Shown: positions 11,717 through 19,333 of the stretch, one piece after another
Numbering within the stretch: the first letter of the stretch is position 1
Layout of the letters: each line of letters begins with the position of its first letter
DNA from: Betaproteobacteria bacterium HGW-Betaproteobacteria-11
Lineage (GTDB): Bacteria; Pseudomonadota; Gammaproteobacteria; Burkholderiales; Rhodocyclaceae
Assembly: GCA_002842395.1 (NCBI GenBank)
Contig: PHCV01000005.1
Span: 151,133 to 215,132 of the forward strand
DNA length: 64,000 bases
Reading direction: 5' to 3'
Notes under the pieces: model-generated
What the model was told of the DNA's origin: nothing
Seen by the model: the letters and a program-made list of their open reading frames with translations, nothing else
Databases searched by the model: none
Made by a program: the position numbers and the translations under genes

Positions 11717-12292
11717 TCATTCGCGTTGCGCTGCGCGGACTCGCGCGGCCAATGCGCGCACCTGCTCGGCGTTCAGTTCCTCCCGGCTCTTGTCCTTGAA
11801 CAGCAGCCAGAGCAGGCCGCCATTGATCAGTACCAGGGTGACCTCGATATACAGAATCGAGGCGACCAGTTGCCGTTGCGAGTTGTCGCCGAAAACGAAA
11901 TAAAATCCCTCGAAGCTCGGTAATACGGCCTTGCTGATCGAGGCGAAGTTTTCGAAGGGAGGAAACAGCAGGATGACGATCAGGTTGAGCGCGATCAACA
12001 CCAGGATGCGGCGTTGCAGGCGGTTGCCGCCGGGCAGTTTTCTGGCGCGGGCCGGGGTGTTGCGTAACAGCAGCCAGGCAATTGCGGCATTGATCAGGAT
12101 GACGATGATTTCGAGCGTCAGGAAATCGGCGTTCACCACCCGGTTCGGCGCCTGACGCAAGGCGAAGTAGAAGCCATCGAAGGTCGGGATGTTGCCGCGC
12201 TGCAGGCTGAAGTAGTCGTGGGGCGGGAAAGCCAGGGCCAGAGCCAGGTTGACCGCGGCGACCAGCAAGGCTAGCCGCTGCGCGCGGTTCAT
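11717..12292 (-). CDS. membrane protein with internal tandem duplication
   Basis: About 191 residues in two homologous halves. Each half has a helix ending NLxLxLxFPP, then F..I..A/G..PxFxGFYF, a short polar stretch, and a second helix E(I/V)..(I/V)LINxxxxWLL. In the first half these read NLALALAFPP, PTFDGFYF, LINAAIAWLL; in the second NLIVILLFPP, PSFEGFYF, LINGGLLWLL. This gives four membrane helices in a two-fold repeat with conserved Pro/Phe loops. The charged C-terminus is REELNAEQVRALAARVRA. I use the ATG at 12292; an in-frame ATG 11 codons upstream (12325) is the alternative. I do not recognise a named function. Confidence 0.75.
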   Translation of the reverse strand: MNRAQRLALLVAAVNLALALAFPPHDYFSLQRGNIPTFDGFYFALRQAPNRVVNADFLTLEIIVILINAAIAWLLLRNTPARARKLPGGNRLQRRILVLIALNLIVILLFPPFENFASISKAVLPSFEGFYFVFGDNSQRQLVASILYIEVTLVLINGGLLWLLFKDKSREELNAEQVRALAARVRAAQRE

Positions 12293-12418
12293 GAGTCCGT
12301 TCCGAAGTGTATGCTCCACTTTCATCCCTCGAATTGTTGTGTGACGCCTTCATACAGCGTAGTGGATAAGTACTTGCCGTGCAATGCCGGACTTGGATAT
12401 GGTTGGAAAGGATGTGGA

Positions 12419-13696
12419 ATGAGAAACGGGAAACAACGGTTATTCGCCCTGGCCATTGCCCTCGGCGGATGTTTCGCAGGCGCGGCGGCGAACGCACAGG
12501 AAGTCGTTTTACGGCATGCGCTCGATGGCCGGGCGCAGGACGCCCTGGCGACGCTGGTGGTGCGCTTCAACGATGCACAAAAAGGCAAGGGGCGGATCGT
12601 CTTGCAGGATGCACGCAGTGTCGAGGACAAGAAGCAGTTGCCGCAACTGGCCTTGCTCGACACGGACGACAGCCCCGATTTTTTTTCCACCCGGCCGCGC
12701 TTTCTGCCGCTTTACCAGGTGATGCGCGAAGGCGGCGAAAAATTCGATGGCCGCCAGTTCTATCCGCAGATTCTCGATGCCATCGATGATCCAGGCGGCA
12801 AGCCGCAAGCCCTGCCGCTCGGCCTTTCCTTTCCCGTGTTGTTCATCAATCGGGCCATCCTGAGCAAGGCAGGACTGGATCCGCAACGGCGGCCGCGAAC
12901 CTGGCTGGAAGTGCAGCAGCTGGCCGGTGACCTCTATGACAAAGGAGTAACCTGCCCACTGACCAGCAGCCGCTTCGCCTGGGTGCATGTGGAAAACGTT
13001 TCAGCCCAGCATGGCGAGCCGATGGATTTGCGCGGCAAGCGTGGTGAGCAGGTGGTCGCCAACAACCTGATCAATGTCAAGCACCTGGCGCTGCTGGCGA
13101 GCTGGCAGAAAAGCCGTTACTTTCACTATTTCGGAGCAGGGGCGGCGGGCAACCAGCGCTTCCTTTCCGGAGCATGTGCGATGCTGACCGGTGAATCCTC
13201 GCTGTACGCCGGTGCCCGCGCCGCCGGCCTGGAGTTCACCATCACCGCGCTGCCCTATTACGACGATGTCTATGGTGTGCGGCCACAGGATGTTCTGCCC
13301 GATGGCGCCGCGCTTTGGGCGCTGGCGGGGCAGAAGAAGGACCAGATCAGACTGGCGGCGCGGTTCATGGCCTACCTGATGCGGCCGGAGGTGCAGAAGG
13401 AATGGGTTGCCGCCACCAGCTATCTGCCGATGACGCCGGAGGCGCTCGCCGCCCTGCGCGATACCGGCATCCCGCCGGAACTACTCGATGCCGCCGGCAA
13501 GCGCCTGGCCGTCTCGCTCAAAGGCAGGCGCACTCACCCCGGCCCGCTGCGCGATCACCTGCGCCAGTTTCTTGGCGAAGAAGTCGATTTCGTCTGGAAA
13601 ACCGATCGCCCGGCCAAACAGGCGCTCGATCTTGCCACGGCGCGCACCAATGCGTTGTTGCTCCAAGCCCCGGTCGCACCGTTGCGGCGCAAGTGA
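12419..13696 (+). CDS. extracellular solute-binding protein, UgpB-like
   Basis: Periplasmic binding protein of the ABC-transporter family 1 class, 425 residues. The Sec signal peptide is MRNGKQRLFALAIALGG... with cleavage probably after ANA (residue ~24). The body has the family signatures QALPLGLSFPVLFINRAIL, PRTWLEVQQLAGDLYDKG and GACAMLTGESS. The fold and the next gene suggest a glycerol-3-phosphate or glycerophosphodiester ligand, like UgpB. No UgpA/E/C permease or ATPase genes are adjacent, so any transporter must be encoded elsewhere. The ATG at 12419 is chosen because it begins the signal peptide; earlier in-frame codons give an implausible leader. Confidence 0.85.
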   Translation: MRNGKQRLFALAIALGGCFAGAAANAQEVVLRHALDGRAQDALATLVVRFNDAQKGKGRIVLQDARSVEDKKQLPQLALLDTDDSPDFFSTRPRFLPLYQVMREGGEKFDGRQFYPQILDAIDDPGGKPQALPLGLSFPVLFINRAILSKAGLDPQRRPRTWLEVQQLAGDLYDKGVTCPLTSSRFAWVHVENVSAQHGEPMDLRGKRGEQVVANNLINVKHLALLASWQKSRYFHYFGAGAAGNQRFLSGACAMLTGESSLYAGARAAGLEFTITALPYYDDVYGVRPQDVLPDGAALWALAGQKKDQIRLAARFMAYLMRPEVQKEWVAATSYLPMTPEALAALRDTGIPPELLDAAGKRLAVSLKGRRTHPGPLRDHLRQFLGEEVDFVWKTDRPAKQALDLATARTNALLLQAPVAPLRRK

Positions 13697-13701
13697 GCAA
13701 G

Positions 13702-14439
13702 ATGACCCCTTATCCGCGCATCATCGCTCATCGCGGCGGTGGTGCGCTCGCTCCGGAGAATACCCTCGCCGGTTTGCGCATCGCACATCGCCTGGGCTGT
13801 CGCGGCGTCGAGTTCGACGTCATGCTGACTGCCGACGGAGTTCCCGTTCTGATGCATGACGAAACGCTGGAACGCACTACCGACGGCCAGGGTGCGCTGG
13901 CGGCCGTCACCGCCGCCGAGCTGACCTGCCTCGATGCCGGCAGCAAGTACCACCCAGCTTTCGCCGGTGAGCGGGCGCCGACTTTTTTTGAGGCGCTCGC
14001 ACTCTGCGCCGAGCTGGGTCTGTGGGTCAATGCGGAGCTCAAGCCCGCGGCTGGGGCCGAGGTCGCCACCGGCCATGCCGCCGCCCGTGCGGTGATCGAA
14101 CGGGCGTCTTCGCTGGTTCCAGGCAACCTGGTGTTCTCCTCGTTTTCCATGCCGGCTTTGCAAGCGGCACGGGAAATCGCCCCGGCCGTGCCGCGGGCGC
14201 TGCTTTGCGAAAGCATCCCGGAAGACTTGACCACCCAGCTTGCCGCCTGCGCGGCAACGGCACTGCACGTGGCGGCCAGCGCCGTTACCCCGGCGCTGGT
14301 GGCGCCAATTTGTAACCGTGGGATTCCCGTTGCCTGCTACACGGTGAATGACCGGGGGACCGTCGAAAGGCTGTTCGCGATGGGGGTCGCCACAGTGTTC
14401 AGTGACCGCATCGATCTCTGGCAGCCGGACGAAATGTAA
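13702..14439 (+). CDS. ugpQ: glycerophosphodiester phosphodiesterase, UgpQ-like
   Basis: Cytoplasmic GDPD-family TIM-barrel enzyme of 245 residues that hydrolyses glycerophosphodiesters to glycerol-3-phosphate and an alcohol. Catalytic motifs are all present: IAHRGGGALAPENT at the N-terminus, EFDVMLTADG and MHDETLERTTDG, then VNAELKP. There is no signal peptide. It begins 5 bases after the UgpB-like stop, so the pair forms an operon for capturing and breaking down phospholipid head-group diesters. Its APTFFEAL segment superficially resembles the dispersed repeat but also fits the GDPD family pattern. Confidence 0.93.
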   Translation: MTPYPRIIAHRGGGALAPENTLAGLRIAHRLGCRGVEFDVMLTADGVPVLMHDETLERTTDGQGALAAVTAAELTCLDAGSKYHPAFAGERAPTFFEALALCAELGLWVNAELKPAAGAEVATGHAAARAVIERASSLVPGNLVFSSFSMPALQAAREIAPAVPRALLCESIPEDLTTQLAACAATALHVAASAVTPALVAPICNRGIPVACYTVNDRGTVERLFAMGVATVFSDRIDLWQPDEM

Positions 14440-14553
14440 GGCGGGGCCACATTCATTTACATTTCTTCGGTCGACGGCAGGCCATTTGGCGCGTTAATGT
14501 GCACATGGAATATCCCATGCAGATCAACCTGACCATTCAAAGGAGCTGAAACC

Positions 14554-14943
14554 ATGAAACATGCATCGACACTGACCCTTGCTCTGCTCGCCACACTTGC
14601 CTTGCCGGTACTGGCGCAGACCAATACCCCCAACATCGACCAGCGGCAGCAGAACCAGCAGCAGCGCATCGAGCAGGGCGTGCAATCGGGGGCCCTGACC
14701 CCGCGCGAAACCACCCACCTGGAAAAAGGCCAGGCGCATGTGGAGCGCATGGAGGATCGCGCCAAGGCCGACGGTACGGTGACGGCGCGCGAACGCGCCC
14801 GTCTGGAGCATGCCGAGAACGTGCAGAGCCGGCAGATCGCGCACGAAAAACATGACCGGCAGCATGACTTCAATCATGACGGCGTGAAGGATCGTCCCCG
14901 CCATCCTGACCACCCCCGCCACCCCCGCCATCCGCGCCACTGA
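14554..14943 (+). CDS. small exported protein with His-Pro-Arg-rich tail
   Basis: 129 residues. A signal peptide (MKHASTLTLALLATLALPVLA, cleavage near residue 21) leads a mature domain rich in Gln, Glu and Arg with two related segments: QGVQSGALTPRETTHLEKGQAHVERM and RAKADGTVTARERARLEHAENVQSRQI. Both look like helix pairs of the type seen in small stress-related exported proteins of betaproteobacteria. FNHDGVKDRPRHPDHPRHPRHPRH forms the C-terminus; the repeated RHP could bind metal. AAAGGAG lies 6 bases before the ATG. No defined function. Confidence 0.82.
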   Translation: MKHASTLTLALLATLALPVLAQTNTPNIDQRQQNQQQRIEQGVQSGALTPRETTHLEKGQAHVERMEDRAKADGTVTARERARLEHAENVQSRQIAHEKHDRQHDFNHDGVKDRPRHPDHPRHPRHPRH

Positions 14944-15157
14944 TCGTCGATCCGGTCAAAACCTTTGATGTTTCCACCCTGCCCCGCCTGGAGAGGGGGT
15001 GGGGGTCACGATTGCTCCGGGCGATTGACTCGAGTCAGGAACTGGCGAGTGGTTCGCATCTGTTCCTACACCTCCGGTCCATTCGCCCATATTCCATGCT
15101 GACTTTGCAACCTGGCACGACTTCAATCCATACTTTTCCACGAAACCCTGAACTTGG

Positions 15158-15394
15158 TCATCGCTGGTGATTGCCTCGAAATCGGCGGTGATCATTCTTT
15201 CGATACTTCGCTCGGAAGTGGTCGAACCTGAATTCTCCGTGCCCAGACAGAGCTTCTGTCGAGAAAATACAGGGATCACGGGCTTCGACCATCCAGGCCA
15301 TCACCAGCAGGCTGGTCAGCAAGTCCTCGTGCAGACGAAGGAACGTGTCGTCATCCCGTCCCAGCAATCGCGAAATATCGGTAATCAAGCTCAT
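15158..15394 (-). pseudogene. N-terminal remnant of an HD-GYP-type phosphohydrolase gene
   Basis: The first ~41 codons (15394 down to about 15272) encode MSLITDISRLLGR... and LLVMAWMVEARDP. This resembles the segment just before the catalytic HD-GYP domain of c-di-GMP phosphodiesterases, where MVEARDP is normally followed by YTGGH. Here the sequence diverges immediately after RDP, no HD motif follows in any frame, and the frame ends at 15158. I read it as a decayed gene end at the tail of the minus-strand block, 17 bases after the flavoprotein. The rest of the 14944-15411 gap holds nothing else I can support. Family assignment is from memory of the motif only. Confidence 0.45.
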
Positions 15395-15411
15395 TCATGC
15401 GCTCCGTCGTA

Positions 15412-16530
15412 TTACGTAGATGATGATGCAATGGCGTATTGTTTCATGAAGCGACGGTCTATCCAGTCCTTCCAACGCCATGCCCAGGCGCCGCCAGATG
15501 TCCACCCCGACCAGGAAACGATCGCTTCCCGGGGGCCGGTCGCCAGCAGATACAAACTACGGCGCTGTGGTCGATGCGGTTCTATTGGGCGTCCTACCAA
15601 GGTGTTCAGCAGGTTTGCGCTCAAAGCCGGGCCGGCACGAACGGCATAGACGCCCGATTTTGCATGCGGCTGGTCGATCCGCGTGGCCACGTCACCGGCG
15701 GCGAATACTTGGGGATGCGATGCGCTGCGTTGCCCATCGGCGACCGCGATGAAACCGTCATCGGCGCGTGCCAGGCCGCTGCTCGCTATCCACGGTGCAG
15801 GAACGACGCCGGTCGTGCCGATGACGCAGTCGATGGCCAGTTCGGATCCATCGGGGAACACGAGGCCCGCCGGTGAGCCCGCCGCCCGCGAGGCAATCCG
15901 CTGTACGCCGCGCGTGGTAAGTTCGCGGGCAATCCGCTGTACCACCTGATCACCGTGTCCGCGCAGCAGCCCGCCACCCTCAATGAGAAAAACCTCGACA
16001 TGCGCCTTGTCCAACATAGTTGTCAGGCGATGGCGTGCCGCCAAGGCCAGCTCGACCCCGGCCGCGCCGGCGCCGACAACGGCCAGGCGTGCCGCACCTG
16101 TTTGAATAAAGTTGGCCAGTTGCCGCTCCCAACCGACTACGAAGGCTTCCAGTGGTCGTATCGGCAACAGACGGGCGCCGGTCGCTGCCAGCGTCGACGT
16201 ATCAGCCATCGCACCGGTATCAATGGAAAGCAGGTCATAACCGAACTCCCCGGATTGGGCGCAGCCGATGAGGCTGCAATTGGCATCCAGGCGAATAACT
16301 TCATCCTGTACAAAACGGACACCTGCAACCCGGGCCAGGCGCTCAAGATACGCCACGCACTGGTCCAGTTGGTAATGTCCCGCCATCCACCCTGGAAGCA
16401 TGCCCGAGTAAATCTGTCGGCCAAAAGGTGAGATCAGTACGATCTCGACGCCTTGTGGCTTTTTCCTGGCCAGGGTTAGCAGTACATGCAGATGCGCGTG
16501 GCCGCCACCGGCAAGGATCAGGCGCTTCAT
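15412..16530 (-). CDS. FAD/NAD(P)-binding oxidoreductase, NDH-2-like
   Basis: 372 residues in the pyridine-nucleotide disulfide oxidoreductase / type II NADH dehydrogenase-like group. The FAD-binding start MKRLILAGGGHAHLHVL has the GGGHAH variant also seen in flavoprotein domains linked to selenide/water dikinase genes. The second dinucleotide motif VVGAGAAGVELALAARH lies near residue 160 and FAAGDVATR near residue 280. No redox-active CxxC is visible. It overlaps the TIGR04282-type glycosyltransferase stop by 4 bases (ATGA) and so belongs to that operon. The electron acceptor is not evident from sequence. Confidence 0.82.
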   Translation of the reverse strand: MKRLILAGGGHAHLHVLLTLARKKPQGVEIVLISPFGRQIYSGMLPGWMAGHYQLDQCVAYLERLARVAGVRFVQDEVIRLDANCSLIGCAQSGEFGYDLLSIDTGAMADTSTLAATGARLLPIRPLEAFVVGWERQLANFIQTGAARLAVVGAGAAGVELALAARHRLTTMLDKAHVEVFLIEGGGLLRGHGDQVVQRIARELTTRGVQRIASRAAGSPAGLVFPDGSELAIDCVIGTTGVVPAPWIASSGLARADDGFIAVADGQRSASHPQVFAAGDVATRIDQPHAKSGVYAVRAGPALSANLLNTLVGRPIEPHRPQRRSLYLLATGPREAIVSWSGWTSGGAWAWRWKDWIDRRFMKQYAIASSST

Positions 16531-17174
16531 ATCAACACCACCTGTCGCACGTCGCCGATCGATACCGCCAGTCGTTCATAGTCGGCCGGACGATCCACAT
16601 CCCAGAGTGTCACCGGCTCGGTCCAGCGCCAACCCAAGGCGGCGAGGCGCCGGCGTGTCTGCGTCATGACGTGCTCGCTGCCCCAGTCGATATCACTGAA
16701 TAATGCGGGATGCGGGAAGCGCATCCCGATCAGGACGTAGCCGCCATCTTCCGCAGGGAATATCACTGCATCCTGCGTGGTCAAGGCAGCGACCGCTTCA
16801 CGCAACAAACCTGCCGTCAGTACCGGACAATCCGTGCCAATGAGGATGACGGCTTCGGTCGCGGCACCTCTTGCGGCTGCGAGCATCCTGTGGCCGAGCG
16901 ACCCCTCCGGTTGCGCATGCAGGGACACCGGACCATAGGCTTGGCATAGCCTGAAATCAGGATGCATCTGGTCACCCGCACACCAAAGGCTGACCGGTCC
17001 GACATCTGCCACCAGCGCCATGGCCACCGTGCGCTGCATCAACCAGCGTTGCAGGTTTGCCGCCCCCTCGGCACCCAGCGCAGGTATCAGCCGCGTCTTG
17101 GCCTTGCCGAGCACCGGTGCGCGCGCCATGATGGCTACGCCAATCCGTTCCGTATCAGTTCTGGCCATAGCCAT
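16527..17174 (-). CDS. TIGR04282-type (DUF2064) glycosyltransferase-like protein
   Basis: 215 residues with a nucleotide-sugar transferase-like fold. VAIMARAPVLGKAKTRL is the N-terminal sugar-nucleotide-binding signature, VILIGTDCPVL holds the metal-binding aspartate region, and FPAEDGGYVLIGM is the third conserved block. This family is annotated as arsenosugar biosynthesis-associated because it clusters with ArsS and TIGR04283 proteins, as here. It overlaps the TIGR04283-type gene by 20 bases and the flavoprotein by 4. A second ATG at 17168 has better Shine-Dalgarno spacing and could be the true start. Confidence 0.88.
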   Translation of the reverse strand: MAMARTDTERIGVAIMARAPVLGKAKTRLIPALGAEGAANLQRWLMQRTVAMALVADVGPVSLWCAGDQMHPDFRLCQAYGPVSLHAQPEGSLGHRMLAAARGAATEAVILIGTDCPVLTAGLLREAVAALTTQDAVIFPAEDGGYVLIGMRFPHPALFSDIDWGSEHVMTQTRRRLAALGWRWTEPVTLWDVDRPADYERLAVSIGDVRQVVLI

Positions 17175-17859
17175 ACTCCAGCGCCAATCGCGCAGGATCT
17201 GCGCCTAGAAAGTAACGCAGCCGCAGCGACCACATCAAAACGATCATCCGCCAGACCCCATGCGTTTCCCAGCGCCGGCCGGAGGTCGTTGCCCGCGCCG
17301 TAAGGCAGGCAGGGCGGGAAAGACGGCCAAGCCGCCGCGAGAGATCGATGTCCTCCATCAGCGGAATCTCGGCGAAGCCCCCGACCGCCTTGAGCGCGGA
17401 GCGCGAAACGAAGATGGCCTGGTCGCCTGTGGCAATCCCGGTGATCCGCGAGCGCAGGTTCATCATGCGGGCAATGACCGGCAGCCAGGCCGAACGTCCT
17501 TCGATCACCACATCGAAGCGCCCCCAATGGCGCCGTATCCCGTGCGGATCGACCGCGTCGGCGACCAGGCGATCTGCAGCGTCGGGCAAGCGGGTATCGG
17601 CATGTAGAAAAAGCAGTGCTTGACCTGTCGCCATGACCGCGCCGGCATTCATTTGGCGCGCCCGGCCTCGTGGCGACGTCAGTACCCGATCCGACAAGGG
17701 AGCGGCGGCGGTGAGAGTGTCGTCCGAGCTACCGCCATCGACCACGATCACTTCCACCCCGCGCTGGCGCAACGGCGCCAAGGCTTCGAGGACGGCCACG
17801 ATGCCCGGCGCCTCGTTCAGCACCGGCATGATGATGGACAGGGCGGGGCGCGCACTCAA
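17155..17859 (-). CDS. TIGR04283-type family 2 glycosyltransferase
   Basis: 234 residues with a GT-A fold. LSIIMPVLNEAPGI, VIVVDGGSSDDT and LLFLHADTRLP contain the nucleotide-binding and DxD-like residues. GDQAIFVSR and EIPLMEDIDLSRR follow, as in the TIGR04283 group associated with arsenosugar loci. The start is a TTG that overlaps the DUF3047 stop (TTGA), with AAGGAGG upstream. With the adjacent TIGR04282-type protein it probably forms a two-step sugar-handling pair; donor and acceptor cannot be told from sequence. Confidence 0.88.
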   Translation of the reverse strand: MSARPALSIIMPVLNEAPGIVAVLEALAPLRQRGVEVIVVDGGSSDDTLTAAAPLSDRVLTSPRGRARQMNAGAVMATGQALLFLHADTRLPDAADRLVADAVDPHGIRRHWGRFDVVIEGRSAWLPVIARMMNLRSRITGIATGDQAIFVSRSALKAVGGFAEIPLMEDIDLSRRLGRLSRPACLTARATTSGRRWETHGVWRMIVLMWSLRLRYFLGADPARLALEYGYGQN

Positions 17860-18578
17860 CAGGAATCCTCCTTGTCGACGAAATGGAAGTCGGCGAACCC
17901 GGCATGCGCTTCTTCGCCCGTGTTGTCGGTATCCGAAGCGAGCGCGAGTCCAGTCAGGCGTGTTGGTGCGTGACCAAACGCCTTGAGAAAGTCGGCGCTG
18001 ACGTCACGGCGTTCCTCAACCCAGTGACCGAGGTCGCCGTTACCCGTGCGCAATACCAGCATGCGCGCCCGATCCGTATAGGCATTGGCCTGCCAGGTGC
18101 CGACGGGATGCTTGTTATCCCAGATGTAATTGATGGCGGCATCCGGTACCTGTCCGCCATGCAGCGTACGGGCGAGGCTCAAGGCCATACGCGTTCCGAG
18201 TCCCAGCGTTGCCGAAGGCACGTCAAAGCTCAGGTAAACACGGGCCGCGTAGTCGTCACCATCCTTGCGGGCCATATCAGCTGTCTTGAGCGGGGCTTGA
18301 ATGCGCCAGCGCCAGCAAAGCACGGGGGTTTTGGCGAGGTTGATGTCGACGGGGCGTGCCAGAAGCGCCATGCTCTTGACTGCATGGGCTTCGACGGCAT
18401 GCATGTCGCCCCATTCGCGTAGGCGATACACCGTCGGCGGAATGTTCTTGTTCATCTGCTCGATCTGCCAGGGCGACGGGATCGCGCCTTCGGCCGGAAA
18501 GCGGCCGACCCAGACCGGTTCCGCGCCGGTCGCCGGCAGCGCGAGCGAGAGAGCGGCCAGGACAAGTACCTGTTTCAC
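17856..18578 (-). CDS. DUF3047 exported protein
   Basis: 240 residues. VKQVLVLAALSLALPATGA is a short signal peptide. The body carries the DUF3047 features PVLCWRWRIQAPL, DGDDYAARVYLSFD and a C-terminal GHAGFADFHFVD-type block (here AHAGFADFHF), suggesting a beta-sandwich sugar- or lipid-binding fold in the periplasm. The GTG at 18578 is chosen because GAGGTG lies 5 bases upstream and it overlaps the previous stop as GTGA; a TTG at 18599 is less likely. Residues around RRDVSADFLKAF are encoded over a diverged 26-bp repeat copy. Function unknown. Confidence 0.82.
   Translation of the reverse strand: MKQVLVLAALSLALPATGAEPVWVGRFPAEGAIPSPWQIEQMNKNIPPTVYRLREWGDMHAVEAHAVKSMALLARPVDINLAKTPVLCWRWRIQAPLKTADMARKDGDDYAARVYLSFDVPSATLGLGTRMALSLARTLHGGQVPDAAINYIWDNKHPVGTWQANAYTDRARMLVLRTGNGDLGHWVEERRDVSADFLKAFGHAPTRLTGLALASDTDNTGEEAHAGFADFHFVDKEDSC
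17986..18011 (+). repeat. dispersed 26-bp element, copy 4 (in DUF3047 gene)
   Basis: 22 of 26 consensus positions match. It is antisense to its host and read as RRDVSADF, the same frame as copies 5 and 7. Confidence 0.65.
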
Positions 18579-19333
18579 GCCGCCACCTCGTCGGCCCAAG
18601 CGAGTTGCCGATAATCGAAGCCCCCCTCCAGCGTCGGCTTGATGACCTGGAAATAGGGTGAGACATCGAAGTCGCGCGGCACGAACAGGCTATGGTGACG
18701 GACGCGCAGGATTTCCTCGACGCAGTCCGGGCAGTCCACGCGCCCGGCCGGCTGCGTTTCGATGATCGGCAGGATCGGATAGCGGACGGCCTGGAAGCAC
18801 TGCGCCACCAGCGTCGAGCAGATGGCGCGGGTCGGGTCGCCGCTGCCCAGCGCCAGCATGCGCCGGCGCCAACGCAGCGGCACCGGCGGCGTCGGGATCA
18901 GATAACGGAGTAGATCGATCACGTTGCGCAGATCGTAGTGCCGACCGACCTGGACTAGCGCAAATTCGATGATCCGCTTGCGGTCGGTCTCGGCGAGACC
19001 AACCGGCCGGCAGATGCGGCAGTGGAGTCCGTCGAATTGCTCCAGCCCAACCAAGCGGACGCCATCGACGATGTCGGCCTCGATGAAGCAGTGCGGCGTG
19101 CCCGGCTTACCGTAGTCCCCGACGTAGAGCGCGGCGTGCGACCAGGTGGATTGGGTCAGGTATTTGATGGTCACGCTCACCCGCGTCTGGCCTTCCACCA
19201 GCAGCACGTCGCAGGGCCGTAGCGTCGCGGCAAGCGACTCTCGCGGCGACGGCGGCGCAGTGCCTTGCATGTACGTTGTCTGGCTCAGCCAGCGACCGAG
19301 CCATTGCCCGAAACTGGTGGCGAGCTCGTTCAT
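18575..19333 (-). CDS. YiiX-like NlpC/P60-type cysteine hydrolase
   Basis: 252 residues. The permuted NlpC/P60 (YiiX/YebB) signatures are CDVLLVEGQTRVSVTIKYLTQSTWSHAALYVGD, with the catalytic-type histidine, and ICSTLVAQCFQAV, with the nucleophile-type cysteine. CPDCVEEIL adds a CxxC pair. Related proteins act on acyl or amide bonds of lipids or peptides. The ATG at 19333 overlaps the stop of the TVP38 fusion gene (ATGA) and the 3' end overlaps the DUF3047 start, so all three are translationally coupled. Substrate unknown. Confidence 0.82.
   Translation of the reverse strand: MNELATSFGQWLGRWLSQTTYMQGTAPPSPRESLAATLRPCDVLLVEGQTRVSVTIKYLTQSTWSHAALYVGDYGKPGTPHCFIEADIVDGVRLVGLEQFDGLHCRICRPVGLAETDRKRIIEFALVQVGRHYDLRNVIDLLRYLIPTPPVPLRWRRRMLALGSGDPTRAICSTLVAQCFQAVRYPILPIIETQPAGRVDCPDCVEEILRVRHHSLFVPRDFDVSPYFQVIKPTLEGGFDYRQLAWADEVAA

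Noticed and set aside
13962..13987. Possible further 26-bp element in the ugpQ-like gene (minus orientation)
   Set aside because: The GCGCCGACTTTTT end matches but the other half has about six mismatches, and the encoded APTFFEAL fits the GDPD family pattern on its own.
16055..16085. GGCGCCGAC match in the NDH-2-like gene
   Set aside because: Explained by the conserved GAGAAG nucleotide-binding motif.
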